The translations under genes and the position numbers were made by a program. This document shows, piece by piece, positions 5,941-6,631 of a stretch of DNA of 6,631 bases. Every line of letters begins with the position of its first letter. The stretch's first letter is position 1. Below the pieces are notes generated by a model. The model saw nothing but the letters and a program-made list of their open reading frames with translations, searched no databases and was not told where the DNA came from. This DNA is from Planctomycetes bacterium RBG_16_43_13 (GTDB lineage: Bacteria > Planctomycetota > MHYJ01), in assembly GCA_001828445.1 (NCBI GenBank), contig MHYJ01000094.1, positions 1 through 6,631 on the forward strand. The letters run 5' to 3'.

Positions 5941-6631
5941 ATGCAATACGAAATGGTCGCTGGCATAGAGGTTCACGTCCAGCTTAATACGAAGACAAAA
6001 CTCTTCTGCGGTTGTAGCACGTGCTTCGGTGCGCCGCCGAATACCCAGACCTGCCCTGTGTGCCTCGGCTTACCCGGCTCACTCCCCGTCCTGAACAAGA
6101 GTGCGTTCGAACTTGCTATGCGCGCGGCACTCGCCATAAACTGCACTATAGCTCCTTACACCAAATTTGACCGCAAGAATTACTTCTACCCCGACCTGCC
6201 GAAGGGTTACCAGATATCTCAATACGACCTCCCGCTCTCTAAAGATGGCTACTTGGATATAGACATAAAAGGCAAACAAAAGCGGATAGGTATAATACGC
6301 CTTCATATGGAGGAGGACGCCGGCAAACTCATACACGAAGGAAAGGATAACACCACGCTCATTGATTTGAACAGGGCAGGTATGCCGCTCATTGAAACTG
6401 TCAGCCGTCCTGATATATCTACTTCAGACGAGGCAGTCGCATATTTAACCGCCCTCAAGTCCATAATGCAGTATATAGGCGTCTCTGACTGCGATATGGA
6501 GAAGGGAGAACTGCGTTGTGACGTAAATCTCTCCCTCAGACCCGTCGGCTCGGCAGGTCTCGGCGTGAAGACGGAGATTAAGAATCTCAACTCATTCAAG
6601 TTCGCCGCAAAGGCACTTGAATATGAGTTTG
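5941..6631 (+). CDS. gatB: Aspartyl/glutamyl-tRNA(Asn/Gln) amidotransferase subunit B, N-terminal part (cut by window end)
   Basis: GatB is the tRNA-binding and kinase-transamidase subunit of GatCAB, which converts Glu-tRNA(Gln) and/or Asp-tRNA(Asn) to the amidated forms. The window holds 230 codons, about half of the usual 470-480. The N-terminus [15 protein letters not shown] matches the family from the first ATG. Four cysteines, C23, C25, C38 and C41 in C-G-C and C-P-V-C, form the likely zinc site. The signature [19 protein letters not shown] (76-94) is complete, followed by H-M-E-E-D-A-G-K (122-129), [11 protein letters not shown] (142-152), [10 protein letters not shown] (189-198) and K-N-L-N-S-F (214-219). 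It starts 4 nt after the ligase stop; purine-rich GGAGAGG at 5921-5927 is 13 nt away, a long spacing. Its GC content and C richness differ clearly from upstream genes. The frame is open to the edge with no defect seen. Confidence 0.96.
   Translation, partial: MQYEMVAGIEVHVQLNTKTKLFCGCSTCFGAPPNTQTCPVCLGLPGSLPVLNKSAFELAMRAALAINCTIAPYTKFDRKNYFYPDLPKGYQISQYDLPLSKDGYLDIDIKGKQKRIGIIRLHMEEDAGKLIHEGKDNTTLIDLNRAGMPLIETVSRPDISTSDEAVAYLTALKSIMQYIGVSDCDMEKGELRCDVNLSLRPVGSAGLGVKTEIKNLNSFKFAAKALEYEF

Noticed and set aside
6079..6599. Two overlapping open frames on the minus strand (6079-6336 and 6303-6599)
   Set aside because: They lie opposite gatB, whose protein motifs are unmistakable throughout. They have no recognisable protein features and are shadow frames of a higher-GC gene.
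1..6631. CRISPR arrays, transposases, tRNA or rRNA genes
   Set aside because: No spaced repeat series, transposase-like protein, tRNA cloverleaf or rRNA segment was seen while reading both strands; known genes fill nearly the whole window.

Overview
The window is bacterial protein-coding DNA with almost no spare space. A partial gene and a substrate-binding-protein gene lie on the minus strand at the left. From position 1394 four genes run rightward on the plus strand and look like one operon. These are pyrF (type II orotidine 5'-phosphate decarboxylase), a WecA/TagO-type polyprenyl-phosphate sugar-1-phosphate transferase, an O-antigen ligase/polymerase-family membrane protein with a C-terminal TPR region, and the start of gatB, which is cut by the window end.

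The organism is probably a Gram-negative-type bacterium that makes lipid-linked surface glycan and forms Gln-tRNA and/or Asn-tRNA by amidation. The type II PyrF, the ligase-TPR fusion and the NLLDxMDG form of the WecA motif would suit Planctomycetota/PVC or a related candidate phylum. That placement is a low-confidence inference from gene style, because no rRNA or marker comparison is possible here.

Layout: 1-21 (-) holds the first seven codons of an unidentified gene behind a perfect GGAGGT ribosome binding site. 71-1333 (-) encodes a small, membrane-anchored family 5 (peptide/nickel type) solute-binding protein. The 60-bp divergent intergenic region at 1334-1393 contains two sigma70-like promoters that are completely interleaved around a CACTCT-gt-AGAGTG palindrome. 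1394-5936 (+) carries pyrF, the wecA-like gene and the ligase, with a 9-nt gap and then an 8-nt overlap. gatB starts 4 nt after the ligase stop. No stretch over 300 bp lacks a gene, and there is no RNA gene, mobile element, CRISPR array or obvious rho-independent terminator.

The WecA-like enzyme would start a glycan on a polyprenyl-phosphate carrier, and the ligase/polymerase would act on the finished lipid-linked chain on the far side of the membrane. PyrF makes UMP, the precursor of the UDP-sugars that the first enzyme uses, so linking these three genes is metabolically sensible. GatB is a translation enzyme, and its base composition differs sharply from the genes before it.

The most interesting feature is the interleaved divergent promoter pair. 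RNA polymerase could probably occupy only one direction at a time, and the predicted pyrF transcript would be leaderless or nearly so.
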